64,000 nt of DNA from Bradyrhizobium tropiciagri (GTDB taxonomy: Bacteria; Pseudomonadota; Alphaproteobacteria; Rhizobiales; Xanthobacteraceae), in NCBI RefSeq assembly GCF_018130545.1, contig NZ_JAFCKF010000004.1, positions 569,501-633,500 of the forward strand, read 5' to 3'. Positions 14,926-24,831 of the stretch are shown here, piece after piece. The notes under the pieces were generated by a model. The model was not told the origin of the DNA. It saw nothing but the letters and a program-made list of their open reading frames with translations, and ran no database searches. Position numbers and translations under genes: made by a program. Positions within the stretch are counted from its first letter, which is position 1; the number at the start of each line of letters is the position of its first letter.

Positions 14926-17820
14926 TCAGTCCTTCTTGCGCGGCGTGCGCTCGGGGCGCGCCGGCTCGCCGCCGCCCTCGGAGGCCGCCGGTTTGGCATC
15001 GCCGCCGCCCTTGCGTGCGGAGTCCTTGATGCCCTGCATGTCGCGGGCCTCACGAATCAGGCCGGGCATCTTGGCCAGGCTGCCCCCCTCGACGCCGATG
15101 TCTGACAGGATCGAGTCGATCAACGGCGCCTGCACGCGGTAGCGCAGCGCGGAATCGATCACCTCGTCGGTGGCGCTGCGGCCAGAGCCGCCGCCATTTC
15201 CATTGCCGTTGAGGCCGTCGACCTGGAGGATGCGGATGCCCTCGATCTTCTCCATCGGCTTGACGCTCTCGCGCACGATGCCCTCGATCCGGTCGAGCAG
15301 CTTGCGGCGGAACAGCGAGTAGCGTGCCTGGTCCGTCAGCACGTTCTCCGCCTCGTTGAGCAGGCGCTGCGCCTCGGCCTCGACCGCGGCGCGGACACGT
15401 TCGGCGTCGGCAGCGATCTTGGTCTCCTCGGCCTGCTTTTCGGCAAGCAGCACCTCGACCGTCTTGCGCCGCTTCGCGATCTCGCTTTCGCGCGCGGTGA
15501 CGACGCGCTCGGCGGCCTCGGTCGCACGGATCCGGGCGTCCTCGGCGGCAGCGCGCGCCGCAGATTCCTCAAGCGACTTCTGATGCAGCGCGATGGCCTT
15601 CTCCATCAGCGCGGTCTCGACATCCTTCTCGCGGTTGACCTCGAGCTTGCGCAGCTCGCGCTCGCGGCCGACCCTGGCCTCATCGAGGCCACGATCCGAC
15701 GCGATCCGGGCGCGTTCGACCTCCTCGCGCGCGGCAATCTCGGCCTCCTGTAACGACTGGTTGCGGGCGACTTCGAGCTGCTCGATCGAGCGGCGCCGTT
15801 CGATCCGGGCCGCTTCCAGCGCCTGCTCGCGCGAGACGTCGGTGGTGTCGACTTCCTTGCGCGCCACAATCTCGGCCTGCCTGACCTGGCGGTCGGCATC
15901 GATCCGCTCGGAACGCTTGGCGGCGAGCGCGATCACGCGCTCCTCGTCGGCGAGCTCGATCGTCTTCCTCTGGTCGATATTGAGCACTTCGCGGGTTCTG
16001 GACGAGGCGATCCGCTCGCTTTCCAGCGCCAGCTCGACGTCGATCCGCTGTCGCTCGATGGCGTCGCGGCGCTTCAGCTCGGCGGCCTCGATCGCCTCGG
16101 TGCGCGCGATTTCGAGCCCGCGGGTCTCGCGCTCGGCACGAATGCGTTGTGCGGCAACCGACTTCTCCTGCGAGATCCGTGCCGCCTCGATCGCCTCGCG
16201 CGAGGCGATGTCGGCTTCCTCGATCGCGCGGGTGCGCGCGATTTCAAGTGCGCGGACGTGCTCCTCCTGGGCGATCCGCGACGCTTCAGTGGCCTCGCGC
16301 GCGCTGATGCCGGCGATCTCGACCGCCTGGTTGCGCTCGATTTCGAGCTTGCGGGTGGTGTGGTCGGCGGCAATGCGCTCGGCGGCCAGCGTCTTCTCTC
16401 TGATAATGCGGGCGGCCTCGACCGCCTTCTGCGCCTCGATCTCGGCTTCCTGGATGGTGCGGACCTGCTGGATCTCCAGCGCCCGGGTGCGCTCATCCGA
16501 GGAGATGCGCTCGACATTGACCGTCATGGTCTGGGCGATGCGCGCCTTCTCGGTGGCTTCGCGGGCCGCAATCTCGGCCTCGTCGACCGCTCGGGTGCGC
16601 TCGATCTCGCGGCGGCGGGTCTCTTCCTCATTGGCGATGCGGGCATCGGTGACGACGCGGTCCTGCTGGATGCGGGCCTTCTCGATCGCCTCGCGCGCGG
16701 CGATCTCGGCTTCCTCGACTGTGCGCATCCGCTCGATCTCGCGTTGCCGCACCTCACGCTCCGACGCGATCCGGGTGGTATCGACCGAGCGCTGGTTGGC
16801 GATCCGGACCTTCTCGATCTCCTCGCGGGCCAGCAGCTCTTTTTCCTCGACCGCGCGGGTCCGCTCGATCTCCTTGTGCCTGGTCTCGCGTTCCGAAGCG
16901 ATGCGCGCCTCGGTGATCGCCTGCTCATTGGAGATGCGTGCCTTCTCAATGGCTTCACGCGCGGCGATCTGGGCCTGCTCGGACTCGGTCTCGCGCAGCG
17001 CGCGCTCGCGGGCGACCTCGGTGCGCTGCAGGGCGCGGCGCATCTCGATGTCGCGCTCCTGCTCGAGACGGGCGGTCTCGCTCTCGCGTTCGATCTCCAG
17101 CGCCTGCCGCTCGGCTTCGAGATTGCGAGAGCGGATCTTGATCATCGAGTCCTGCTCGATGTCGTTGCGCAGCTTGCGCTTGGCTTCGATGTCCTCCATC
17201 AGCCGGGTCAGGCCCTCGGCATCGAAGCGGTTCGAGGGATTGAAATATTCCAGGTCAGTCTGGTCGAGATCGGTGATCGCAACCGATTCCAACTCGAGAC
17301 CGTTCTGCGCCAGCGCTTCCGCGGCATTGGCCTTGACGCGCGCAACATAGTCGCCGCGCTGCTCATGCATCTGCTCCATCGTCATTTCGGAGGCAACCGA
17401 GCGGATCGCGGAGATGAACTTGCCGGACAGCAGGGTGTGCAGTTGCTGAGGCTCCATGGTGCGACGGCCGAGCGTGGCGGCGGCGATCGAGACCGCCTCG
17501 CGGGTCGGCTGCACCCGGACGTAGAAATCGGCCTCGATGTCGACCCGCATGCGGTCGCGGGTGATCACGGCGTCCTGGCGCGAGCGCACGATCCCCATCG
17601 GCAGCACGTTCATGTTGACCGGCGTGTAGTCGTGGATGAACGGCAGCACGAAGGCGCCGCCATTGATCACTACGCGCTCGCCCATGAATCCGGTGCGGAC
17701 GAAGGAGACCTCCTTCGACGAGCGGTGATACAGCCAGTTCACGACATAGACGATGATGACGATCGCGACGATTGCGACGATGAGCCAGAGGATCAATTCA
17801 CCGACCAGCATCCCCGACAT
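14926..17820 (-). CDS. Very long flotillin-like SPFH protein with hendecad coiled-coil repeats
   Basis: This is a 964-residue membrane scaffold. One N-terminal transmembrane segment (about residues 8-28, LILWLIVAIVAIVIIVYVV) is followed by an SPFH/band 7 domain to about residue 215. A charged coiled coil of some 600 residues comes next, then a Gly/Asn-rich linker and a Lys/Pro-rich tail. The coil has 44-residue repeats (EIER-x-RAVEEAEIAAREAIEKARI type), i.e. four 11-residue hendecads. Bacterial flotillins organise membrane microdomains and are usually about 500 residues, so the rod is nearly doubled. Its place between the ABC importer and the molybdenum hydroxylase genes suggests it scaffolds these at the inner membrane. 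Confidence 0.87.
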   Translation of the reverse strand: MSGMLVGELILWLIVAIVAIVIIVYVVNWLYHRSSKEVSFVRTGFMGERVVINGGAFVLPFIHDYTPVNMNVLPMGIVRSRQDAVITRDRMRVDIEADFYVRVQPTREAVSIAAATLGRRTMEPQQLHTLLSGKFISAIRSVASEMTMEQMHEQRGDYVARVKANAAEALAQNGLELESVAITDLDQTDLEYFNPSNRFDAEGLTRLMEDIEAKRKLRNDIEQDSMIKIRSRNLEAERQALEIERESETARLEQERDIEMRRALQRTEVARERALRETESEQAQIAAREAIEKARISNEQAITEARIASERETRHKEIERTRAVEEKELLAREEIEKVRIANQRSVDTTRIASEREVRQREIERMRTVEEAEIAAREAIEKARIQQDRVVTDARIANEEETRRREIERTRAVDEAEIAAREATEKARIAQTMTVNVERISSDERTRALEIQQVRTIQEAEIEAQKAVEAARIIREKTLAAERIAADHTTRKLEIERNQAVEIAGISAREATEASRIAQEEHVRALEIARTRAIEEADIASREAIEAARISQEKSVAAQRIRAERETRGLEIARTEAIEAAELKRRDAIERQRIDVELALESERIASSRTREVLNIDQRKTIELADEERVIALAAKRSERIDADRQVRQAEIVARKEVDTTDVSREQALEAARIERRRSIEQLEVARNQSLQEAEIAAREEVERARIASDRGLDEARVGRERELRKLEVNREKDVETALMEKAIALHQKSLEESAARAAAEDARIRATEAAERVVTARESEIAKRRKTVEVLLAEKQAEETKIAADAERVRAAVEAEAQRLLNEAENVLTDQARYSLFRRKLLDRIEGIVRESVKPMEKIEGIRILQVDGLNGNGNGGGSGRSATDEVIDSALRYRVQAPLIDSILSDIGVEGGSLAKMPGLIREARDMQGIKDSARKGGGDAKPAASEGGGEPARPERTPRKKD

Positions 17821-17846
17821 CTCTTCCTCCCTTGGTCGCGGCGGCT

Positions 17847-18680
17847 CTAGCGCGCGCCGATCGCCTTGAATTTGCGAACCTGTTCCGTCAGCGCCCGCTC
17901 GACCGGCAAGCGCTCCATCGAGGAGGCGCCGTAGAAGCCATGGCAGTTGCGGGTCTTCTTCATGATGAAATCGGCATCCGCGGGGTCCGCGATCGGACCG
18001 CCATGCGCAAGCACGATGATGTTCGAGTTGACGCTGAGCGCAGCCTCCGCCCAGGCCTCGATGCGTGCGGGGCAGTCTTCAAGCCTGAGCGCGGTCTGCG
18101 CGCCGATCGTGCCGCCCGTGGTCAGGCCCATATGGCAGACGATGATATCGGCGCCGGCGATCGCCATCGCTGTCGCCTCCTGCTCGCTGAACACATAGGG
18201 CGTGGTCAGCATGTTCTTGTCATGCGCTTTCGCGATCATGTCGATCTCGAGCGCGTAGGACATGCCTGTTTCTTCAAGGTTTGCGCGGAAGACGCCGTCG
18301 ATCAGGCCGACGGTCGGGAAGTTCTGCACACCGGCAAAGCCCAGCGCCTTGAGCTGGTCGAGGAACACGTCCATGTCGCGGAATGGATCGGTGCCGTTGA
18401 CGCCGGCGAGCACCGGCGTGCTGGTCACGACCGGCAATACTTCGCCGGCCATCTCGACGACGATGGCGTTGGCATCGCCATAGGGCATCAGCCCGGCGAG
18501 CGAGCCGCGGCCGGCCATGCGGTAGCGGCCGGAATTGTAGATCACGATCAGGTCGACACCGCCGGCCTCCTCGCATTTCGCCGACAGCCCGGTGCCGGCG
18601 CCCCCGCCGACGATCGGCTCGCCGCGTGCGATCATGGCGTGAAATTTCTTCAATAGTGCCGCGCGTTCAAACCTGGGCAT
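17847..18680 (-). CDS. Phosphoenolpyruvate hydrolase-like TIM-barrel protein
   Basis: This 277-residue TIM-barrel protein belongs to the family called phosphoenolpyruvate hydrolase-like or TIM-barrel signal-transduction (PF09370 type). Typical features are [39 protein letters not shown] and CHMGLTTGG. The biochemical role is poorly known. It starts 3 bp after the gene with the UPF0261 domain. The same two domains are fused in plant Tm-1 proteins, so the pair probably acts together. Confidence 0.85.
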   Translation of the reverse strand: MPRFERAALLKKFHAMIARGEPIVGGGAGTGLSAKCEEAGGVDLIVIYNSGRYRMAGRGSLAGLMPYGDANAIVVEMAGEVLPVVTSTPVLAGVNGTDPFRDMDVFLDQLKALGFAGVQNFPTVGLIDGVFRANLEETGMSYALEIDMIAKAHDKNMLTTPYVFSEQEATAMAIAGADIIVCHMGLTTGGTIGAQTALRLEDCPARIEAWAEAALSVNSNIIVLAHGGPIADPADADFIMKKTRNCHGFYGASSMERLPVERALTEQVRKFKAIGAR

Positions 18681-18683
18681 GGG

Positions 18684-20891
18684 TCACCTCGCCAGTCTCC
18701 GCCGACCACCGGCGCGTCCAAGCAGCGGACGGAACGCGCTGACGATGGCGGCGGTGAACTCGGGATCGTTGATGTTGCGCTTGACGCGGATGAGCTGCCG
18801 GTTGCCGGTCTGGCGCACGGTGCGTTCCAGCGCGCGGAACAGCGCAGCGTCCGCATCGGGGTCCCAGAACGGCTGGCCCGGCGCATCGAGCGCCGAGACG
18901 CCGCCTTCGGCCAGGAAGAAGCGCACCGGCCCATCCATCTGGTTCAGGCGTTCGCCGATCCATCTGCCGATGCCCTCGTTCTCTTCCGGCGTGGTCCGCA
19001 TCAACGTGACCTGCGGATTGTGAACGTGGAATTTGCGCTGCCGGTAACGCTCGGGAATCGTGTCCGGCGCGCCGAAGTTCACCATGTCCAGCGCGCCGAC
19101 CGAGCCGACATAGGGCACGCGGCTGCGGATGATGGCGCCGAAGCGATCCTCGGTCGCGGGGAACACGCCGCCCATCAGCAAATCGCAGACCTCGGTGGTG
19201 GTGAGATCGATCACGCCGGCGAGCTGGCCGGACTCGACCAGCTTCTCCATCGAGCGGCCGCCGACGCCGGTGGCGTGGAAGACGAGGCACTCGAAATCCT
19301 CGCGCAGGTCGGCCGCGATCTTCTGCACGGCCGGCGTGGTGACGCCGAACATGGTGATGCCGATCGCCGGAAGATTTACCGTGTCGCGCTGCTTGCCGGC
19401 ATGCTCGTCTAGCCGCGCCTTGACCATGCCGACCAGCGCATGGGCGCCGTTGCCGAGCACCGTGCGCGAGATCGAGTTCAGGCCCTGCACATCGGTCACC
19501 GAATACATCATGGTGATATCAGCGGGGCCGACATAGGGACCGACGTCGCCCGATGCGACCGAGGAGATGATGAGTTTCGGCACGCCGACCGGCAGCGCGC
19601 GCATGCCCGGCGCGACCAGTGACGCGCCGCCGGAGCCACCGGCGGAGATGATCCCGGCGACATTGCCCTGGCGACGCAGCCAGCGCTCGAATGCTTCCGC
19701 CATCGCGGTGACAGAGGCGCCGCGATCGGCCCCGAATACGCTGGAGCCACCGCGGCCGTGGTTCAGCGCGATCTCCTGCGCGGTGACGTCGCAGCTCGCC
19801 GCCTTGCCGCTGGTCGAGACGTCGACCAGCCGGGTGCGCAGGCCGCTGCCGGCAATGATGTCGCGGATGAAGCGCAGCTCTGCACCCTTGGTGTCGAGCG
19901 TGCCGACGACCAGCACGACCGGTGGCCCCGATGTCTTCGACGTTACAGGCTCGCGCCGCGTGCGAGTTGCCTCTTCAAGCCGCGTCACTCCGGCGGACTG
20001 CGTCCGCGCGGCGGCCTCGATGCGGGCGATCGGCACCGGCTGCGACCAGCGCGTCGGCAGCACGGGATTGGAGACGTAGATTCGGACTGGACCCTTGCGC
20101 TCCGGCTGCGGCGTGCCGGGTGCTTCAGCCTTCGCCGGCGCGGCCTCGGCGTCGGTCTCATCAGCACCGTGGGTGCCGACACCGAGCAAGCGCTGCTGCA
20201 ACTCGCGGTCGGTCGCGAGGCGCGCGGAGTCGATGATGCGGTTGATGCGGCCATTGACCATGATGGCGACGTTGCGCGACACCGCCGTCGCCACGCCGAT
20301 ATTCTGCTCGATGACCAGCACGGAGATGTCGCCTTCATCGCCGAGGCGCAGCAGCATTTCCTCGACCTGCGCGACGATCACAGGCGCAAGGCCTTCGGTC
20401 GGCTCGTCCATGATCAGGAGTTGCGGATTGGTCAGCAGCGCGCGCGAGATTGCGAGCATCTGCTGCTCGCCGCCGGAGAGCTGGTTGCCGCCGTTGTTCT
20501 TGCGCTCGGCAAGCCGCGGGAAGGTGTCGTAGATGCGCTCGATGGTCCAGGCGCCGCGGCGCAGGCCGCCGGCGAGCGCGAGGTGCTCGTCGACCGTCAG
20601 TGAACGCCAGAGGCGGCGGCCCTGTGGCACATAACCGACGCCGAGCCGGGCGATCCGCGCCGGATTGAGCCGCGTGACCTCCTCGCCGCGGATCCGGATC
20701 GAACCGCCGCTGGCGCGCACCAGGCCCATGATGGCCTTGCACAGCGTGGTCTTGCCCATGCCGTTGCGGCCGACCACCGAGAACACACCGCTATCGAGCG
20801 TCAGATCGACGCCCTGCAGCGCGTGCGAATGGCCGTAATAGACGTCGAGACCCTTGACCTCGAGCGCAGGCGCGGCGCGGCGGTCATTCAT
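18684..20891 (-). CDS. LivF-type ABC ATPase fused to a UPF0261 (Tm-1-like) domain
   Basis: This is a 735-residue fusion. Residues 1-240 are a complete branched-chain amino acid-type ABC ATPase (Walker A GRNGMGKTT at 41-49, signature QLSGGEQQM, Walker B LLIMDEPTEGL, H-loop region VLVIEQN). A 90-residue Pro/Ala/Glu-rich linker follows. From about residue 325 there is a full UPF0261 domain (VLVVGTLDTKGAEL, GISGG-like IISAGGSGGASLVAPGMRALP, GVIDLTTTEV). It occupies the LivF place in the transporter operon and overlaps livG by 8 bp. UPF0261 is an ATP-binding two-domain fold of unknown reaction. Confidence 0.88.
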   Translation of the reverse strand: MNDRRAAPALEVKGLDVYYGHSHALQGVDLTLDSGVFSVVGRNGMGKTTLCKAIMGLVRASGGSIRIRGEEVTRLNPARIARLGVGYVPQGRRLWRSLTVDEHLALAGGLRRGAWTIERIYDTFPRLAERKNNGGNQLSGGEQQMLAISRALLTNPQLLIMDEPTEGLAPVIVAQVEEMLLRLGDEGDISVLVIEQNIGVATAVSRNVAIMVNGRINRIIDSARLATDRELQQRLLGVGTHGADETDAEAAPAKAEAPGTPQPERKGPVRIYVSNPVLPTRWSQPVPIARIEAAARTQSAGVTRLEEATRTRREPVTSKTSGPPVVLVVGTLDTKGAELRFIRDIIAGSGLRTRLVDVSTSGKAASCDVTAQEIALNHGRGGSSVFGADRGASVTAMAEAFERWLRRQGNVAGIISAGGSGGASLVAPGMRALPVGVPKLIISSVASGDVGPYVGPADITMMYSVTDVQGLNSISRTVLGNGAHALVGMVKARLDEHAGKQRDTVNLPAIGITMFGVTTPAVQKIAADLREDFECLVFHATGVGGRSMEKLVESGQLAGVIDLTTTEVCDLLMGGVFPATEDRFGAIIRSRVPYVGSVGALDMVNFGAPDTIPERYRQRKFHVHNPQVTLMRTTPEENEGIGRWIGERLNQMDGPVRFFLAEGGVSALDAPGQPFWDPDADAALFRALERTVRQTGNRQLIRVKRNINDPEFTAAIVSAFRPLLGRAGGRRRLAR

Positions 20892-21666
20892 GGCCGCCTC
20901 CGAGATAAAGCTCCTGCACCTCGGGATCGGATTCGATCTCGCGCGGCAGGCCTTCCTTGAAGATGCGGCCGTTGTGCATCATCGTCACGCTCTCGACGAC
21001 GCGCAGCGCGACGTCCATGTCGTGCTCGATGATGATGTAGCCGATATGGGCCGGTAGCGAGGTCAGGATCTCGATCAGCTCGCGCCGTTCGGTCGGCGAC
21101 AGACCGGCCGCTGGCTCGTCGAACAGGATGAAGCGCGGCGCGCCGGCGAGCGCCAGCGCGATCTCGAGCTGGCGCTGCTGGCCATGCGCCAACTCGGCGA
21201 CGCGCTGGTCCTTGACGCCTGCGAGGTGCACGGCCTGCACCAGCGTTTCGGTCGCGTGCATCAGCGCATCGTTCTGCCCGGGGCGCAGGAACGAGAAGCG
21301 GCCGCGCGAGACGCCGCGGCAGGCGAGGTAGACGTTGTCCTGCACGGTGAGGCCGGGAAACAGCGCCGAGATCTGGTAGGTGCGGCGCAAGCCGCGGCGG
21401 ATGCGTTCATAGGGCGGGAACTGGGTGATATCCTCGCCGAAGAAGCGGATCGTGCCGGAGGAGGGCGGGAAGTCGCCGGTGATGCAGTTGAATAGCGTGG
21501 TCTTGCCGGCGCCGTTGGAGCCGAGCACCGCGCGGCGTTCGCCTGGGCGCACGGTGATGGTGACGTCGGTCAGCGCCGCCAGCGCGCCGAACAGCCGCGT
21601 CACGCCGCGCAGCTCCAGCGCAGCACCGGCGCCGACCACCGACAGCCGCTGTGCGACGCTATCCAT
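20884..21666 (-). CDS. LivG-type ABC transporter ATPase
   Basis: This 260-residue ATPase of a branched-chain amino acid/amide-type importer has Walker A GSNGAGKTT, the LivG-type helical insert (YERIRRGLRRTYQI), signature AHGQQRQLEIALALA (a degenerate LSGGQ, common in LivG) and Walker B FILFDEPAAGLSP. The ATG at 21666 overlaps the permease stop by 8 bp, so I prefer it to the frame start 36 bases upstream. It energises uptake together with the fused LivF-type protein. Confidence 0.93.
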   Translation of the reverse strand: MDSVAQRLSVVGAGAALELRGVTRLFGALAALTDVTITVRPGERRAVLGSNGAGKTTLFNCITGDFPPSSGTIRFFGEDITQFPPYERIRRGLRRTYQISALFPGLTVQDNVYLACRGVSRGRFSFLRPGQNDALMHATETLVQAVHLAGVKDQRVAELAHGQQRQLEIALALAGAPRFILFDEPAAGLSPTERRELIEILTSLPAHIGYIIIEHDMDVALRVVESVTMMHNGRIFKEGLPREIESDPEVQELYLGGGHE

Positions 21667-22744
21667 GGCGGCCTCCGCCTGAACGTAGCGTCGACGATGC
21701 ATTGCGCTGTCGCCAGCGTTCCCAGAGCCCGATCACGCCGTCGGATGACCAGAACACGATGGCGAGAAATCCGAGCCCGATCAGCAGCCGGAATCGGTTG
21801 CCATCGAGGCCGAACTTGATCAGCACGTCGAGCGCGAAGGTACGCAACAGCACGAAGATCAGCGCGCCGATGAACGGACCGATCGGCCTTGTGATGCCGC
21901 CGACCACGGCGATGATCAGCACGTCGATGCAGGCGCCGACGCTGACCGAGCCGGGCGAGATCTGCCGGTAGTTCCAGACCTGCAGCACGCCGCCGAGCGC
22001 TGCGATGAAGGCGGCGAAGGCGTAAGCCGCGATGCGGTGCGCATTGGGATTGAAGCCGAGCGCGGCCATCCGGCGGGAATTGTCGCGGACGCCTTGCAGC
22101 GCAAGGCCGAACGGCGCGCGCGAGATATATTGGACCGCGAAGTAGCAGATCGCGGCGACGCCGAGCGTCACATAGTAGAACGCGATGTCGCCGCGCCAGT
22201 CGACGCCCCAGAAATGCGGTGTTGCGACAGTGTTGATGCCGGTGTGGCCGTTGAAGATCGCCCAGTTCTGGTTGGTGAAGTAGTAGAACGCGGCGCCGAT
22301 CGCCAGCGTGATCATGATGGTGTAGATGCCCTCGGTGCGCACCGCGAGCGCGCCGCCGAGCGTGCCGAACAGCGTCGCCAGCGCCAGCGCCATCGGCGTT
22401 GCCAGCCACCACGGCCAACCCAAGCTGATATTGGCGTTGCCGCTGATGCCGAACACCGCGACCATGTAGCCGGCAAAGCCCGCGATGGTGAGCTGCATCA
22501 AGCTGACCATGCCGCCATAGCCGGCGAGGAACATCAGGCTCAGCGCAATGACACCAAGGATCAGCGTGGTGGCGAAGATCTCGATCAGGAAGAAGCCGTT
22601 GGCGATCAGCGGCATGATCACCAGGATCAGCGCGACCAGCCATGCCGCCGGGTTCTGAAATTCCGGCCAGGCGGGGATCAGGGCGCGGCGGGGCGCGTTG
22701 GCGGATGGATCAGGGCGCAACTGGGTGCTCTGGAGCAACGACAT
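21659..22744 (-). CDS. LivM-type ABC transporter permease
   Basis: This 361-residue inner-membrane permease of the LivM family has about ten hydrophobic segments, preceded by a 30-residue cytoplasmic N-terminus. The family motif GxxAxxxVAGFAGYMVAVFG occurs early, and the cytoplasmic loop that contacts the ATPase (ALGFNPNAHRIAAYAFAA) is near residue 230. It lies 1 bp after the LivH gene. The transporter class takes up branched-chain amino acids, amides, urea or aromatic acids; the substrate cannot be read from the permease. Confidence 0.93.
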   Translation of the reverse strand: MSLLQSTQLRPDPSANAPRRALIPAWPEFQNPAAWLVALILVIMPLIANGFFLIEIFATTLILGVIALSLMFLAGYGGMVSLMQLTIAGFAGYMVAVFGISGNANISLGWPWWLATPMALALATLFGTLGGALAVRTEGIYTIMITLAIGAAFYYFTNQNWAIFNGHTGINTVATPHFWGVDWRGDIAFYYVTLGVAAICYFAVQYISRAPFGLALQGVRDNSRRMAALGFNPNAHRIAAYAFAAFIAALGGVLQVWNYRQISPGSVSVGACIDVLIIAVVGGITRPIGPFIGALIFVLLRTFALDVLIKFGLDGNRFRLLIGLGFLAIVFWSSDGVIGLWERWRQRNASSTLRSGGGRHG

Positions 22745-22745
22745 C

Positions 22746-23756
22746 TCATCGCCTCGCGAGCAGGCCCTGCGGCCGTACTGCCAGCACCAGCACCATGATC
22801 AGGAAGGTGACGACGATGGCGTAGGTCGGGATGTAGACCGAGCCGAGCTGCTCGGCGAGGCCGATGATGACGGCGCCGAGCGCCGCTCCTGGGATCGAGC
22901 CCATGCCGCCGACGATCACGACCACCAGCGATGCCAGCAGGAAGCGCGTATCTTCGCCCGGCGATAGCGACTGGAAGGTGCCGCCGACCACGCCGGCGAT
23001 ACCGGCAAGGCCTGCGCCGAGCGCGAACACCAGCACGAACACCAGCTGGATCCGCACCCCGGTCGCGGCCAGGATGTCGCGGTCGTCGACCCCGGCGCGC
23101 ACGATCATGCCGATCCGCGTGCGATTGAGCGCCAGCCACATCGCGATGCCGATCACGACCGAGGCGGCGAAGATCACCAGCCGCACCAGCGGGTATTGCA
23201 GATAGACCGGCTCGCCCGATGATTTGATCGCGGTGAGCAACGGCAGCTGCACTGGGCCGATCAGCCAGGCAGGGGTCTGGACCTGGTAGAAGTCGCCGCC
23301 GAACACCCACAGCATCAGATCGGCGAACACGATCGAGAGCCCGATCGTGACCATGGTCTGCCGGAGGTCCTGCCCCTCCATACGGCGGAACACGACCAAT
23401 TGCAGGATCACGCCGACCAGCGCCACCGCGATGAAGGCGACGATGAAGGAGAGGATCCACGACCCGGTCCAGGTGCTGATCGCGTAGCCGATATAGCCGC
23501 CGAACAGATAGAGCGAGCCGTGCGCGAGGTTGACGTTGCGCATCAGCCCGAAGATCAGCGTGAAGCCGCTGGCGACGAGGAAATACAGCCCACCGAGTGT
23601 GATGCCGTTCAGGACCGCGTTGAGGAATACGCGCTTGCGGCCGATCGCGGCTTCCAGCCCCGGCGGCCAGATCGCGAACACCAGCCACGCGAGCACCGCG
23701 ACCGCGATGATCACGATCAGCGCCCAAGCCGGATGGCGTTCGATGAACCTGGCCAT
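22746..23756 (-). CDS. LivH-type ABC transporter permease
   Basis: This 336-residue permease has eight or more membrane spans. Characteristic LivH signatures are NGITLGGLYFLVASGFTLIFG near residue 50, where the first core helices begin, and the EAA-like loop ATGVRIQLVFVLVFALGAGLAG near residue 250. It is the first gene of the permease-ATPase block. The solute-binding protein gene lies 1.1 kb upstream beyond an araC gene on the same strand. Confidence 0.93.
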   Translation of the reverse strand: MARFIERHPAWALIVIIAVAVLAWLVFAIWPPGLEAAIGRKRVFLNAVLNGITLGGLYFLVASGFTLIFGLMRNVNLAHGSLYLFGGYIGYAISTWTGSWILSFIVAFIAVALVGVILQLVVFRRMEGQDLRQTMVTIGLSIVFADLMLWVFGGDFYQVQTPAWLIGPVQLPLLTAIKSSGEPVYLQYPLVRLVIFAASVVIGIAMWLALNRTRIGMIVRAGVDDRDILAATGVRIQLVFVLVFALGAGLAGIAGVVGGTFQSLSPGEDTRFLLASLVVVIVGGMGSIPGAALGAVIIGLAEQLGSVYIPTYAIVVTFLIMVLVLAVRPQGLLARR

Positions 23757-23876
23757 CTCCGTCGCGTTCCCTCAGGTATCGCGACCGTCTGCCGGGCCGC
23801 GTGTCCCGTCATCCTAACGAGGGCGAAAGCGTCGGATTTGATCGACAGTATCTTTTATCGTCGCTCTGGAACTCGA

Positions 23877-24695
23877 TTACGGTCGCAACACCTTGGCGGC
23901 GCGGCGATAGTCGGTCGGGGCCATGCCGACATTGGCAGCGAAGAAGCGGGTGAAGCCGCTCTGCGAGGAGAAGCCGAGATCGAAGCCGATATCGGCGATC
24001 GGCGCTTCGGTCGCGACCAGCGCGTCCAATGCCTGCTCCATGATCAGCGTGTTCATGTAGAGGTGAGGGGTGACGCCGGTTTGGGTCCGGAACAGCCGGT
24101 AGAAATGCGGCCGCGACAGGCCTGCCTCGCGCGCGATCGCGTCGAGCTCGATCTCGGCGCCGGGGCTTTCCGACATCAGCCTGATCGACTTGCGGACCCG
24201 GAAGTCGGTCACCGCGGCGGCCGCGGGTGTGCCCTCGGAGGCCTGCCAGCTCTCCTCGTAGCAGGAGTCGATCAATTGCCTGAGCTCGCAATCGAGGCTA
24301 CGCAGCGACGGCGCGCCGCACACCAGTGCTGCGGTGCGGCGGATGAGCCGGTCGAGTGCCTCGGTGCGCGGAAAGAAGGTGCGGCCGAACCGCATCGCCT
24401 GCGCATTGGCCCCCTGCGGCGCGAACCATTCGGCGTTGACATAGAGCACGAAGAAGATCGCGCCATGATCCATGTCGGTCGGCAGAAAATTGTGCGGCTC
24501 CCACGGGTTGACCGCGACCACGGTGTCGTCCTTGAGCAGCAGGCGCTGCTCCGAGACGTCGATCTGCGCCGGCGTGCCGCCGACATGAAAGATCAAATGC
24601 CCTTCGCGGTGCGCATGCACGTTGAAGGGACGGTTCAACTGATAGACCGTCGCGCGACCGAACCGGCCGTGGAAGACGGCAAGCGCCCTGCTCAT
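23877..24695 (-). CDS. AraC-family transcriptional regulator
   Basis: This 272-residue regulator has an N-terminal cupin-like sensing domain (HAHREGHLIFHVGG, NPWEPHNFLP) and a C-terminal double helix-turn-helix AraC domain (LDAIAREAGLSRPHFYRLFRTQ and IADIGFDLGFSSQSGFTRFF). It is placed between the binding-protein gene and the permease genes, so it is the likely local activator of the catabolic run in response to the imported substrate or a metabolite. The effector is unknown. Confidence 0.9.
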   Translation of the reverse strand: MSRALAVFHGRFGRATVYQLNRPFNVHAHREGHLIFHVGGTPAQIDVSEQRLLLKDDTVVAVNPWEPHNFLPTDMDHGAIFFVLYVNAEWFAPQGANAQAMRFGRTFFPRTEALDRLIRRTAALVCGAPSLRSLDCELRQLIDSCYEESWQASEGTPAAAAVTDFRVRKSIRLMSESPGAEIELDAIAREAGLSRPHFYRLFRTQTGVTPHLYMNTLIMEQALDALVATEAPIADIGFDLGFSSQSGFTRFFAANVGMAPTDYRRAAKVLRP

Positions 24696-24831
24696 GCCTC
24701 CCCTCCCGCGGGATGTTCTTGTCTTTTGGACAAGCGTTCATCATCCGCCCGCGGAAAGCAAGGGCGAGCAGGGCTCTCGATGCAACCGCGCGACATGCCG
24801 CGGCCGCTTTGCATGCACTGCAACAAATACG

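Noticed and set aside
15593-17350. 585-codon open frame on the plus strand opposite the flotillin gene
   Set aside because: Its Ser/Arg/Ala repeats are the complement of the coiled-coil repeats; high GC keeps antisense frames open, and no ribosome site is present.
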